NCBI GenBank assembly: GCA_945830575.1
Contig: CALZZE010000001.1
Span: 124,001-188,000, forward strand
Length of the DNA stretch: 64,000 bases
Direction of reading: 5' to 3'
From: an uncultured Subdoligranulum sp.
GTDB lineage: Bacteria; Bacillota; Clostridia; Oscillospirales; Ruminococcaceae
Shown here one piece after another: positions 27,524 through 35,760 of this stretch (position 1 is its first letter; every line of letters begins with the position of its first letter). Position numbers and translations under genes: made by a program. The notes below the pieces were generated by a model. The model was not told where the DNA came from, made no database searches, and saw only the letters and a list, made by a program, of their open reading frames with translations.

Positions 27524-28207
27524 ATGAGATTGAACAACGGTGATGTGCTGATGTGCTGGCCGCTGGCGGTCCACCGTATCACCGCGGGTTGGACGTACAG
27601 CGACGGCAGCCCGCACAATGCAATCGACATTGGGGCCGCAGAGGGTACGCCTGTTTTCGCCGCCGAGGCTGGCATCGTGGACCAGGTCCAGTATTGGGAC
27701 AACAAAACCACAACCGGGATGCAGTCTTATGGCAACATGATCCGGCTGAACCATGCCCGGTATAAAAACCTCCGGCTGCAAACCCGGTACGCCCATTTGA
27801 AAAGCATTTGCGTAAAGAATGGGCAGGCCGTGATCGAGGGCCAGCTGATCGGATACAGCGGCAACACAGGGCACAGCTTTGGCGGCCACCTGCATTTTGA
27901 GGTGATCTACAACGGCAACCGCGTCCACCCGTTGAATTGGCTGGATGATGATTTCTATAAATCATCCAGCACGGTGATTCTGGGGTGCTATACCAGCGTG
28001 AAGCGGGAGAACACCGCCACAACCACCGGCGGCACCATCCAGCTGAAAGCCGGGCGGTGGAACATCCGCAAGGGGCCGGGCACAAGCTATGCCGTGGTTA
28101 AGGTGGTGCAGGGCGGCGGCAAGCTGGCATACACCGCCAAAACCGGCGATTGGTACGCCGTGGAGGGCGGCTACATATCCGCCACGGCGGCGGAGGCCGT
28201 CCTATGA
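27524..28207 (+). CDS. Endolysin: M23 peptidase plus C-terminal SH3 domain
   Basis: Start ATG 27524; SPHNAIDIGAAEGTPVFA...TRYAHL...GHSFGGHLHFEV (M23) and WNIRKGPGTSYAVVKVV...GDWYAVEGGYISA (SH3). Confidence 0.9.
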   Translation: MRLNNGDVLMCWPLAVHRITAGWTYSDGSPHNAIDIGAAEGTPVFAAEAGIVDQVQYWDNKTTTGMQSYGNMIRLNHARYKNLRLQTRYAHLKSICVKNGQAVIEGQLIGYSGNTGHSFGGHLHFEVIYNGNRVHPLNWLDDDFYKSSSTVILGCYTSVKRENTATTTGGTIQLKAGRWNIRKGPGTSYAVVKVVQGGGKLAYTAKTGDWYAVEGGYISATAAEAVL

Positions 28208-28542
28208 CCGGCGGCGATGAGCCGCGCACCGTTTACCGGGCCACCCGGCAGGCCGCTGCGGAAAAGCTGCAAAAGGGTGTATCCATGCTTGACAAGGTGG
28301 TATGGCTTTGCGTTGTCATGGGCGTAATCGTCACCGTGGCCCCGCTTGCCCTGTGGGCAATACGGGCAGAGCCTATTGCAGACAGCTATTTTCAATATGT
28401 TTTCCATTTCTGGGGCGGCGAACTGCTGGGCAGTGTCGCTGTGTATGCAATCAAGATTTGGGGAAAGCTGGCAGGCAACAAGGATGCCGCCAGCGTTCCA
28501 GAACAGGAAGCCGGGCCGGGCGATACCGGGGCCGGTGGATGA
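28204..28542 (+). CDS. Putative holin-like membrane protein
   Basis: Start ATG 28204 overlapping endolysin stop; two hydrophobic segments. Confidence 0.55.
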   Translation: MTGGDEPRTVYRATRQAAAEKLQKGVSMLDKVVWLCVVMGVIVTVAPLALWAIRAEPIADSYFQYVFHFWGGELLGSVAVYAIKIWGKLAGNKDAASVPEQEAGPGDTGAGG

Positions 28543-28554
28543 AAGGAGCAAAAA

Positions 28555-28959
28555 ATGGAATTTATCAAAAGTATGGCGGCGGAGGTGCTGCCGTATTTGC
28601 TTTTGCTGCTGTGCGCTCTGTTGGCCGCTGCGGCGGCTGTGTGGGCGGGCGCTATGGAATACGCCGCGCAGTGCATCAATCAGGCTGCCACAAACCCTGC
28701 ATTGACTGACGGCCCGGCCCGTATGGCGTGGGTTGTGTCGCAGGTCCGGGCGTATCTGCCCGGCGCCATGCGCAGCATTCTGACCGACAGACGGGTGCAG
28801 GCTGCCGTGCAGCGCCTTTACAACAGCATGAAAAGTTTTGTTTTTAACTATCTGAAATGGGATGCCGAAATGATTACGCCGGAACTGGCGAAAACCACAG
28901 AAACCGCCAACGACGCGGGCGCCGGGGGCGCGGAGGTGGAAAGCCGTGAACATCTTTGA
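28555..28959 (+). CDS. Putative LLH-family holin-like membrane protein
   Basis: N-terminal TM (YLLLLLCALLAAAAAVWAGAM) plus soluble helical tail. Confidence 0.55.
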   Translation: MEFIKSMAAEVLPYLLLLLCALLAAAAAVWAGAMEYAAQCINQAATNPALTDGPARMAWVVSQVRAYLPGAMRSILTDRRVQAAVQRLYNSMKSFVFNYLKWDAEMITPELAKTTETANDAGAGGAEVESREHL

Positions 28960-29029
28960 TAAAATCAAAAAGCAGCTGCGCCGCGCCGTGCCGCTGGCCG
29001 CGCTGCTGGCTCTGATTATGGAGGGATGA
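28946..29029 (+). CDS. Possible 27-aa hydrophobic peptide
   Basis: GTG start: VNIFDKIKKQLRRAVPLAALLALIMEG, overlaps preceding CDS. Confidence 0.25.
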   Translation: MNIFDKIKKQLRRAVPLAALLALIMEG

Positions 29030-29033
29030 TCCA

Positions 29034-29390
29034 ATGCAGGATTATGCACAAACCGTCATTACGGTGATTATTTCGACCGTTCTTTCCTCTGGCATCGTCA
29101 CAATTATAATGCGCTGGTTTGTGGAATCCGCATTGAAAGAGGCCAACGAAAAGCGCAAGCATGAAATACAGCTGCGGCAAGAGCGATACGCGGCGGAGGA
29201 TCGCATTCAACACGCCGTGGGCCGCTGCCTGTTCTGGTTGTACCATGGGGCCAAAGCCTACGAAAAAACCGAAAAGCGCGGTTTTTGGAATGGCGAATTA
29301 GAGGCGGCCTACACCGAGTTGACAAGCGCCGAGGCGGCAGAAAAGGAAATTGACCGCCAGCAGCTTGCCGCCGCGAACGAGCCAAAGTAA
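29034..29390 (+). CDS. Membrane-anchored coiled-coil phage protein of the lysis region
   Basis: N-terminal TM then charged helix KEANEKRKHEIQLRQERYAAEDRIQ. Confidence 0.55.
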   Translation: MQDYAQTVITVIISTVLSSGIVTIIMRWFVESALKEANEKRKHEIQLRQERYAAEDRIQHAVGRCLFWLYHGAKAYEKTEKRGFWNGELEAAYTELTSAEAAEKEIDRQQLAAANEPK

Positions 29391-29421
29391 AAAACTGAAT
29401 AATCGACCCAAAACGAACCGG

Positions 29422-29459
29422 GGGCCAGCGCAATGTTGTATTTGCGTTGGCCCTTTTTT
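29422..29459 (+). terminator. Rho-independent terminator of the late operon
   Basis: GGGCCAGCGCAA - 8 nt - TTGCGTTGGCCC then TTTTTT. Confidence 0.85.
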
Positions 29460-29667
29460 GTTGCAAAAAAAGTCGCAATGTAGTTACAATTATTTGCATA
29501 AATAATTGATACATCAAAAAATAAGAAGATTTATTGCAACTTATTTAGAAAAACATAACAAGATTTTGATTTATGTATTACCTATTTTGGAAATGTAAGA
29601 AGTTTTGTGCTATTTGTAGCAAGTTGAAAATATATATGCCCGCCGAATATACCGACGGGCTTTTTCT

Positions 29668-29919
29668 TTATGGGGTGGTATCTGCGCCAGCATCCGGCGG
29701 GGCCATAAGATTGATGCCGCTGTCTTTTTGCACCAAATCGTAAATGTATTCTGCATAGCCTGCATAGCCGTGCGCCAGCGCGTAGGCCCGTAGCACATCC
29801 CGCTGCCCTTTGACAACCTGCACATTGAGCCGGTCACGGTTTTCTTTTTGCCAGCGCTGGCGGTATGCGGCGTTCTTTTTGCGGGTTTCCTCATCGGTGA
29901 AAACTTTTGTGCGTGGCAT
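29668..29919 (-). CDS. Ribbon-helix-helix-like regulator
   Basis: MPRTKVFTDEETRKKNAAYRQRWQKENRDRLNVQVVKGQRDVLRAYALAHGYAGYAEYIYDLVQKD: beta strand plus two helices; divergent from operator repeats. Start taken at 29919. Confidence 0.55.
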   Translation of the reverse strand: MPRTKVFTDEETRKKNAAYRQRWQKENRDRLNVQVVKGQRDVLRAYALAHGYAGYAEYIYDLVQKDSGINLMAPPDAGADTTP

Positions 29920-29970
29920 TCCTGCCGCCTCCTGTCTGTTTTTGATAAGATTATACCACGGAAAAACAAT

Positions 29971-30063
29971 ATTGAACAATATACAAAATAAACAAATATT
30001 GAACAGTATATTTGTTGAACATTTGTGCGAAAAAACACTTGATATTTTATATTGAACAGTATA
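29971..30063. repeat. Three ATTGAACARTATA operator-like repeats
   Basis: Copies at 29971-29983, 29998-30010, 30051-30063; first lies in dyad ATATTG-AA-CAATAT. Confidence 0.75.
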
Positions 30064-30067
30064 TAAT
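30039..30067 (+). promoter_or_regulatory. Sigma-A-type promoter overlapped by third operator repeat
   Basis: TTGATA (30039-30044) - 17 nt - TATAAT (30062-30067). Confidence 0.7.
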
Positions 30068-30107
30068 ATAGACAACAGGAAAACACACAGAACAACGGAG
30101 GCAGACA

Positions 30108-30284
30108 ATGAAAAACGCAATCAACGAAAAGATGTACATGGACTTCATCAACAGCACGCTGAAAAGCGATGGCGTAAAGGTTGCTGACAAGGCAAACAAA
30201 ATGGCCCTTGAAAATGGCAGCATCACGGTAAAACAGTACAGCGCCGCCGCCAGAATGATTGCAAAAGCGTTTCTGGCGCAGTAA
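30108..30284 (+). CDS. Small (58 aa) phage/mobile-element protein
   Basis: ATG after GGAGG; MKNAINEKMYMDFINSTLKSDGVKVADKANKMALENGSITVKQYSAAARMIAKAFLAQ. Not in ORF track. Confidence 0.65.
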   Translation: MKNAINEKMYMDFINSTLKSDGVKVADKANKMALENGSITVKQYSAAARMIAKAFLAQ

Positions 30285-30333
30285 CAAGCGGGGCCGCAAG
30301 GCCCCGGCATTATAAATAAACAGGAGGCCCACA

Positions 30334-30561
30334 ATGAAAAAGTTTGAAGTGAACGGAATTTACACCATGCGCAGCATTTGCAACCATGAATGCGTTTGGA
30401 GGTATATCGTGATCGCCAGAACCGCCGCCACCATCACCGTGACGGATGGCGAGGAAACCAAAACCCTGCGGATCAATAAGAAGTGCAGCGAATATTACGG
30501 CGCAGAAACCGTTTACCCCATGGGCCGCTATTCCATGGCCCCGGTTTTACACGCACATTGA
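30334..30561 (+). CDS. Small hypothetical protein
   Basis: 75 aa with RBS AGGAGG upstream. Confidence 0.55.
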   Translation: MKKFEVNGIYTMRSICNHECVWRYIVIARTAATITVTDGEETKTLRINKKCSEYYGAETVYPMGRYSMAPVLHAH

Positions 30562-30605
30562 AAAATAGGCTGACCCACCGGCCAGACGGGGAGAAAGGAA
30601 CAGAC

Positions 30606-30860
30606 ATGAAACTGACTGATTTGCTATCTGTTGTTAATTGTGATGAACAAATTCATATTATCGAGGGGGAGAAAACGATATACTTTGGCGGCGTCGAAAA
30701 CATTATTAACGATATTGCGGAGGGCCGCATTAAAAATGCCAACGTGATAGACATTTTTTGCGGATTTGTTGCAATGTGCATTGAGGTGATAGTAGACACC
30801 AAAACAGACACCACTGATGACACCATTGATGGCACCACAAACGAGTTTACACAGGTTTAA
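30606..30860 (+). CDS. Small hypothetical protein with acidic Asp/Thr tail
   Basis: ATG 30606 after GAAAGGA: MKLTDLLSVVNCDEQIHIIEGEKTIYFGG...DTKTDTTDDTIDGTTNEF. Confidence 0.55.
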   Translation: MKLTDLLSVVNCDEQIHIIEGEKTIYFGGVENIINDIAEGRIKNANVIDIFCGFVAMCIEVIVDTKTDTTDDTIDGTTNEFTQV

Positions 30861-30901
30861 GCAAGTATCGAACAAAACGCATATATCATAAAGTCAAAAA
30901 C

Positions 30902-30945
30902 AAATGCCGCAAATCTAACGTTTTAACGTAGATTTGCGGCATTTT
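30902..30945. terminator. Hairpin terminator at the prophage/host boundary
   Basis: AAATGCCGCAAATCT - 13 nt - AGATTTGCGGCATTT then T. Confidence 0.8.
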
Positions 30946-30947
30946 GG

Positions 30948-31035
30948 CGGAGTAAGAGGGATTTGAACCCTCGCGCCGGTTTCCCGACCTACGCCCTTAG
31001 CAGGGGCGCCTCTTCGACCTCTTGAGTATTACTCC
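30948..31035 (-). tRNA. tRNA-Ser(GCT)
   Basis: Minus strand GGAGTAA...CCCCTGCTAAGGG...GGTTCAAATCC...TTACTCC; anticodon GCT, long variable arm. Confidence 0.93.
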
Positions 31036-31077
31036 ACAAGTCAAAGTGATAAACTATTCACTTTTTTTCAAAAATGG

Positions 31078-31165
31078 CGGAGAGGATGGGATTCGAACCC
31101 ATGGTCCGCTCACGCGAATCGCTGGTTTTCAAGACCAGTTCCATAAACCACTCGGACACCTCTCC
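31078..31165 (-). tRNA. tRNA-Ser(TGA)
   Basis: Minus strand GGAGAGG...CTGGTCTTGAAAACCAG...GGTTCGAATCC...CCTCTCC; anticodon TGA, long variable arm. Confidence 0.94.
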
Positions 31166-31257
31166 ACAGAGGTCACCGTTAAGTGCGAGATTTATTTTAG
31201 CACAAAGCGCCGGGGATGTCAAGCCCGGCGCTGCATTTTCTGCTAAAATTTTGAAAA

Positions 31258-31905
31258 TTATGGTCTCCGAAGGCAAAATACCGTATAGAACAGCACGCCC
31301 AGACAGAAAACCGTGCCGTTGCTCAGCACATTGGCGATGAAATACATCCAGACCGGCAGTGCGCCGGTCATTGCCATAGCGTGGGCGGCGTTCAGCTGAC
31401 TGACTGCGCTCCCGATGCTGACCGCGGCGCAGAGCAAGAGGGGGAGCCACAGGCGGCCGCGGGCTTTGCGGCACCAGCCGGCCAGCAGAAACAGCGCCAG
31501 AAAGCCCACCGCCCACGGCAGCACACCTGACCAGCCGAATCGTCCTGTCACAAAAATGGCGGTGGGGCCGTCCGCGCCGCCGATGATGCCGATGGAGGAG
31601 GCCTCTGCCGGCTGGAGGCCGGTCCAGTTTGCCACAAGGGGCAGGAGCACCGCCAGCGCCAGCCAGACCCAGCGCAGAGGGCTTTGGTAGGGGCCGTGTT
31701 CCTCCGCAAAGGCGGCGTTAAATTCCGCGGCCACGGCCTTGGGCGTACCCAGCTCCGCCATGATCTGCGCGTCTGTCTGTCCCGCATCACGGCGGCTCTG
31801 AAAATCACTGGCCAGATCGTTCATGATGCGCACCCGCGTTTTCCAATCCACCCGCAAAGCGCTCTCGATGGCATTCATGTATTGTTTCACTGTGTATTGT
31901 TTCAT
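31258..31905 (-). CDS. HAAS/DUF1700-like membrane protein carrying a GIIGGADGPTAIFV motif
   Basis: MKQYTVKQYMNAIESALRV...RIMNDLASDFQSRRDAGQTDAQIMAELGTPKAVAAEF then several TM segments; start 31905 overlaps PadR stop. Confidence 0.75.
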   Translation of the reverse strand: MKQYTVKQYMNAIESALRVDWKTRVRIMNDLASDFQSRRDAGQTDAQIMAELGTPKAVAAEFNAAFAEEHGPYQSPLRWVWLALAVLLPLVANWTGLQPAEASSIGIIGGADGPTAIFVTGRFGWSGVLPWAVGFLALFLLAGWCRKARGRLWLPLLLCAAVSIGSAVSQLNAAHAMAMTGALPVWMYFIANVLSNGTVFCLGVLFYTVFCLRRP

Positions 31906-32255
31906 GCGTTTCCCTCCAAAACCTGTTCCACGCTGCCGCTGAACTGCCGCCAGACTTCCACCTGCTCCGCCAGCACCGCCCGGCCCTGTCCGGTGATTTG
32001 ATACACCTTGCGGGCGGTTTTGGGGGTCTGCGGTTCCCCGGTGGGGCTTTGCCACGCCGAGACAATGCAGCCGTCGTCCTCCAGCCGGTACAAAATCGGA
32101 TACAGCGTTCCTTCCTTCAACACCAGTTGGCCGCCGCTGGATTCCTTCAGCCGCAGCAGAAGCTCGTATCCATGGCTGGCGCGGCGGTCCAGCAGTGCCA
32201 GAACCAGCATCTCCAGCGCGCCTTTTTTCAGCTGTCGGGCAAATTGCTGCTCCAT
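31902..32255 (-). CDS. PadR family transcriptional regulator
   Basis: MEQQFARQLKKGALEMLVLALLDRRASHGYELLLRLKESSGGQLVLKEGTLYPILYRLEDDGCI. Confidence 0.93.
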   Translation of the reverse strand: MEQQFARQLKKGALEMLVLALLDRRASHGYELLLRLKESSGGQLVLKEGTLYPILYRLEDDGCIVSAWQSPTGEPQTPKTARKVYQITGQGRAVLAEQVEVWRQFSGSVEQVLEGNA

Positions 32256-32324
32256 ATTGTACTCCTAATTACTTAGTATTGCTAAATACAATATATCATA
32301 ACAGGGATTCTTTGTCAAGGGTAC

Positions 32325-32353
32325 TTGCATAATCCGCCCAAAGAATGTATACT
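32325..32353 (+). promoter_or_regulatory. Sigma-A-type promoter of the serine dehydratase operon
   Basis: TTGCAT - 17 nt - TATACT. Confidence 0.65.
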
Positions 32354-32385
32354 GTTCCCAAATCTCTTGGAGGGAGCGGTGCGCG

Positions 32386-33042
32386 ATGCGCTTATTTGAT
32401 GTTCTGGGGCCGGTGATGACCGGCCCGTCCAGCAGTCACACGGCGGGGGCGGTGCGCATCGGACTGACGGCCCGGCGGCTGCTGGGCAGCCGTCCGCTCA
32501 ACGCAGAAATTCAGCTGCACGGCAGCTTTGCGGCCACCGGCCGGGGACATGGCACCGACAAGGCGCTGGTGGCGGGGCTGTTGGGGATGCAGCCGGATGA
32601 CCCGCGCATCCCGCAGAGTTTTGAGCTGGCCAGACAGGCGGGATTGCAGTTCTCGGTGGGCAGCGTCACGCTGCGGGGGGCGCATCCCAACACGGCGGTG
32701 CTGCACCTGACAGGGGAGGACGGCCGCAGTCTGGAAGTGGTGGGGGCCTCCATCGGCGGCGGACGCATCAGCATCTGCCAGATCGACGGCATCACCACCA
32801 ACTTCGGGGCGGATTACAACACCCTCATCGTCCACAATCTGGACACGCCGGGCCACGTGGCTGCCGTCACCGGCTGCCTGAGCGACCACGCCATCAACAT
32901 TGCCACCATGCAGCTGTACCGCTCCACGGCGGGCGGGTACGCGGTGATGGTGCTGGAATGTGACCAGCCCATCCCGGATGAGGTCATTGCCGAGCTGCGG
33001 CAGAAACCGGGCATCGTCAAGGTGACGAGCCTGAACCTGTAA
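32386..33042 (+). CDS. sdaAB: L-serine dehydratase, beta subunit
   Basis: MRLFDVLGPVMTGPSSSHTAGAVRIGLTAR plus C-terminal ACT domain. Confidence 0.95.
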   Translation: MRLFDVLGPVMTGPSSSHTAGAVRIGLTARRLLGSRPLNAEIQLHGSFAATGRGHGTDKALVAGLLGMQPDDPRIPQSFELARQAGLQFSVGSVTLRGAHPNTAVLHLTGEDGRSLEVVGASIGGGRISICQIDGITTNFGADYNTLIVHNLDTPGHVAAVTGCLSDHAINIATMQLYRSTAGGYAVMVLECDQPIPDEVIAELRQKPGIVKVTSLNL

Positions 33043-33052
33043 GGAGGCTGCC

Positions 33053-33931
33053 ATGTCATACACATCTGTGCGGGAAATGCTGAATGCCTGCAAAGCCAAC
33101 GGCAAACCGCTGTACGAGGTGATTCTAGAGAGCGATCTGGCGGAGAGCGGTCTGAGCCGCGCCGCGTCGGAGGCGGAGATGCGCCGTCTGTGGGCGGTGA
33201 TGTGCCAGACCAGTGCGGATTACCGGGCCTGTGACCGCTCCATGAGCGGCTTTGCGGGCGGCGACGCGGCCAAAATGGAGGCGGCTGCTGCCGGCGGCGT
33301 ACTGCTGAGCGGCAGCTATCTGAGCGAGGTCATGGCGGAGGCACTGAAAACCGCCGAGTGCAACGCCTGCATGAAACGCATTGTGGCGGCGCCCACGGCG
33401 GGCAGCTGCGGGGTGCTGCCCGCGGTGCTGCTGCCGCTGTACCGGGCAGGCGTCTGTGATGAGGACGCGGTGTGCCGGGCGCTGTTTGTGGCAGCGGGCT
33501 TCGGGCAGGTGGTGGCCGCAAGAGCCACACTGGCCGGCGCGGAAGGCGGCTGTCAGGCGGAGGTGGGCGCCGCCAGCGCCATGGCTGCGGCGGCGCTGGT
33601 GGACCTGAGGGGCGGCACGGCAGAGGCCTGCGCCGAGGCCTTTGCCATGGCGCTGACCAATTTGGAGGGCCTTGTCTGCGACCCGGTGGCGGGGCTGGTG
33701 GAGCTGCCCTGCATCAAACGAAACGTCATTGGCGCGGTGAACGCGGTCTCCGCCGCCGACATGGCGATGGCGGGCATCGTGGGCCACATCCCCGCCGACG
33801 AGGTCATTGACGCGGTGGCCGAGGTGGGCGCCGCCATGAGCAAGGATCTGCGGGAGACCGGCATCGGCGGTCTGGCGGGCACCCCCACCGGGCAGAAGAT
33901 CCGCGAGATCGTCACCATGGGCCAGCAATAA
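33053..33931 (+). CDS. sdaAA: L-serine dehydratase, alpha subunit
   Basis: AAPTAGSCGVLPAVLLPLYRAG, Fe-S cysteines, CDPVAGLVELPCIKRN. Confidence 0.95.
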   Translation: MSYTSVREMLNACKANGKPLYEVILESDLAESGLSRAASEAEMRRLWAVMCQTSADYRACDRSMSGFAGGDAAKMEAAAAGGVLLSGSYLSEVMAEALKTAECNACMKRIVAAPTAGSCGVLPAVLLPLYRAGVCDEDAVCRALFVAAGFGQVVAARATLAGAEGGCQAEVGAASAMAAAALVDLRGGTAEACAEAFAMALTNLEGLVCDPVAGLVELPCIKRNVIGAVNAVSAADMAMAGIVGHIPADEVIDAVAEVGAAMSKDLRETGIGGLAGTPTGQKIREIVTMGQQ

Positions 33932-33936
33932 AATCA

Positions 33937-33958
33937 GCCCTCCGCTGCGGCGGAGGGC
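33937..33958. terminator. Hairpin between convergent sdaAA and ATP-grasp gene
   Basis: GCCCTCCGC-TGCG-GCGGAGGGC. Confidence 0.65.
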
Positions 33959-33974
33959 CTTGCTGTGTATCAAT

Positions 33975-35168
33975 TTATGCCAGCGTCTGCACAAAATGGA
34001 TGAACTCATCCCGCTGCTCGGCGGTGTCCAGGATCACGGTGTACATCTGGTTGCCCATGTCCATGGCCAGCGCCTCCGGCATCCGGTCGCACATGACCAT
34101 CCGATCGCCGTAGCGCTCCAGCACCTCCTCGTGGGTGTGCTGATAATGGCGGCCGTCCCGGCGTCCCGCGTAGACGCAGAAATACTTGGAGCCGTTCAAA
34201 TCCTGATTCTGCACCTTGTCATAGCACACCATGTCCGCCCAGATCTGGTAGCAGTCCACGCTGTTGGCAAAGTTGATCATGTCCGGCGTGTAGCCGCCGG
34301 CGGGGCGCATGTTCACTTCCAGCGCCACGTAATCGCCTTTTTTGCCAAGGCCCTTCTTGTCCTCGTTGAGCTGGAAGAACTCGCAGTGGAAGAACCGGCT
34401 CTTGGCTCCGAATGCCTTGATGGTGCGGAATCCCACATCCCGCAGCGCCTCGGGCACGGTTTTCTGCACCCAGTAGGCCAGATCGCCGCCCTCGTTCACA
34501 ATGTCCATGATGGGGGTGGGGAAGTAGTTGGAGGTGTAGAACAGCGGCACGCAGCTGCTGTCCGCCACACCGTCAAAGCTGACGATGGTGCCGTTGATGA
34601 ACTCCTCCATAATGTACTGCACGCCGTGATCCTCCGCGTAGAAGGCTTTCAGGTCGGCGTCGTTTTTCAGCTTGTAAGTGGCCTCTGCGCCGCAGCCGTT
34701 GTCCGGCTTGACAATGACCGGGTAACCTACCTCTTTAATAAAGGCTTGGGCAGCCTCCAGCGTGGAGACCATGTGATGCCGCGCCACCGGCACGCCCGCC
34801 TTGCGGTAGCTGTCCTTCATGTGGCTCTTGAACTTGATGCGGTCGATGAAATCATTCTGCGCGCCGGTGGTGATGTTGAAATCGGTGCGCAGCTGGGCGT
34901 CCATCTCCAGCCAGTACTCGTTGTTGGATTCCAGCCAGTCGATCTTGCCGTATTTGAAGGTGAAGTACCCCACGGCGCGCACCATCTGGTCATAGTCGGC
35001 CAGATTGCTCACCCGGTAATACTCGGTCAGGCAGGCTTTCAGCTCGCCGGGGATTTCCTCGTAGGGGGCGTCGCCCACGCCCAGCACGTTGACGCCGTTG
35101 CGGCGCAGACGGTCGCAGAAATTCCAGTAGCTTTTGGGGAAATGGGGGCTGACAAACACGAAATTCAT
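33975..35168 (-). CDS. ATP-grasp / biotin-carboxylase-like ligase
   Basis: 397 aa; GYPVIVKPDNGCGAEATYKLKN and EVNMRPAGGYTPDMINFANSVD ATP-grasp motifs. Confidence 0.85.
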   Translation of the reverse strand: MNFVFVSPHFPKSYWNFCDRLRRNGVNVLGVGDAPYEEIPGELKACLTEYYRVSNLADYDQMVRAVGYFTFKYGKIDWLESNNEYWLEMDAQLRTDFNITTGAQNDFIDRIKFKSHMKDSYRKAGVPVARHHMVSTLEAAQAFIKEVGYPVIVKPDNGCGAEATYKLKNDADLKAFYAEDHGVQYIMEEFINGTIVSFDGVADSSCVPLFYTSNYFPTPIMDIVNEGGDLAYWVQKTVPEALRDVGFRTIKAFGAKSRFFHCEFFQLNEDKKGLGKKGDYVALEVNMRPAGGYTPDMINFANSVDCYQIWADMVCYDKVQNQDLNGSKYFCVYAGRRDGRHYQHTHEEVLERYGDRMVMCDRMPEALAMDMGNQMYTVILDTAEQRDEFIHFVQTLA

Positions 35169-35198
35169 AACATTTAACTTCCTCTCTCACAAACGCCT

Positions 35199-35372
35199 TT
35201 AGACAAACTGGTTTCGCGGGGCGCTGTACTCGTATCCCAGTTCCGCAAGGACCGCACACAGGGCGTCCTTGTCGGCGTCCTCCACCTTGCAGAACTCCTC
35301 TAAATCGGCGTCCCGGTCACGCAGCTTGGTGTTCACATAGCTCAACAGGATCACAGGGTCTTTTGGCAGCAT
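35199..35372 (-). CDS. DUF4250-like small protein
   Basis: MLPKDPVILLSYVNTKLRDRDADLEEFC...; start at 35372. Confidence 0.8.
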   Translation of the reverse strand: MLPKDPVILLSYVNTKLRDRDADLEEFCKVEDADKDALCAVLAELGYEYSAPRNQFV

Positions 35373-35391
35373 CGGTTCACCCCTTTCACAG

Positions 35392-35420
35392 AAAAAGCCG
35401 GCCGCAGCACAGCGACCGGC
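35392..35420 (-). terminator. rpmB terminator
   Basis: Minus strand GCCGGTCGC-6 nt-GCGGCCGGC then TTTTT. Confidence 0.75.
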
Positions 35421-35435
35421 ATTTTTTCCGTCCAA

Positions 35436-35624
35436 TCAGACCGCGCGGGTGACTTTCCCAGAGCGCAGGCAGCGGGTGCAGGCGTAGACGTACTTCGGGG
35501 AACCGTCCACGATCGCCTTCACACGCTTGACATTGGGGTTCCAGGTACGGTTGCTCCGACGATGAGAGTGGGAGACCTGAATACCGAAAGTGACACCCTT
35601 GCCACAGCAAGAACATTTGGCCAT
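35436..35624 (-). CDS. rpmB: 50S ribosomal protein L28
   Basis: MAKCSCCGKGVTFGIQVSHSHRRSNRTWNPNVKRVKAIVDGSPKYVYACTRCLRSGKV; start 35624. Confidence 0.96.
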   Translation of the reverse strand: MAKCSCCGKGVTFGIQVSHSHRRSNRTWNPNVKRVKAIVDGSPKYVYACTRCLRSGKVTRAV

Positions 35625-35709
35625 TTTGCTTGCACCTCCTTTAAGTAGCTGTAATATCATAGCAAATTTTGAAACAAAATGCAAGCCTTTTTTGAAAAAA
35701 ATTTCGGAC

Positions 35710-35738
35710 TTGTGCAATTCCATAAAATACGCTATAAT
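35710..35738 (+). promoter_or_regulatory. Sigma-A-type promoter
   Basis: TTGTGC - 17 nt - TATAAT upstream of 35761. Confidence 0.7.
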
Positions 35739-35760
35739 AAGTTGATTGTAGAAAGGGGAG

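Noticed and set aside
31258-31905. Annotation as a Na+-translocating decarboxylase beta subunit
   Set aside because: Only the GIIGGADGPTAIFV stretch matches; length and N-terminal HAAS region do not fit OadB. Kept as a finding, not as a gene call.
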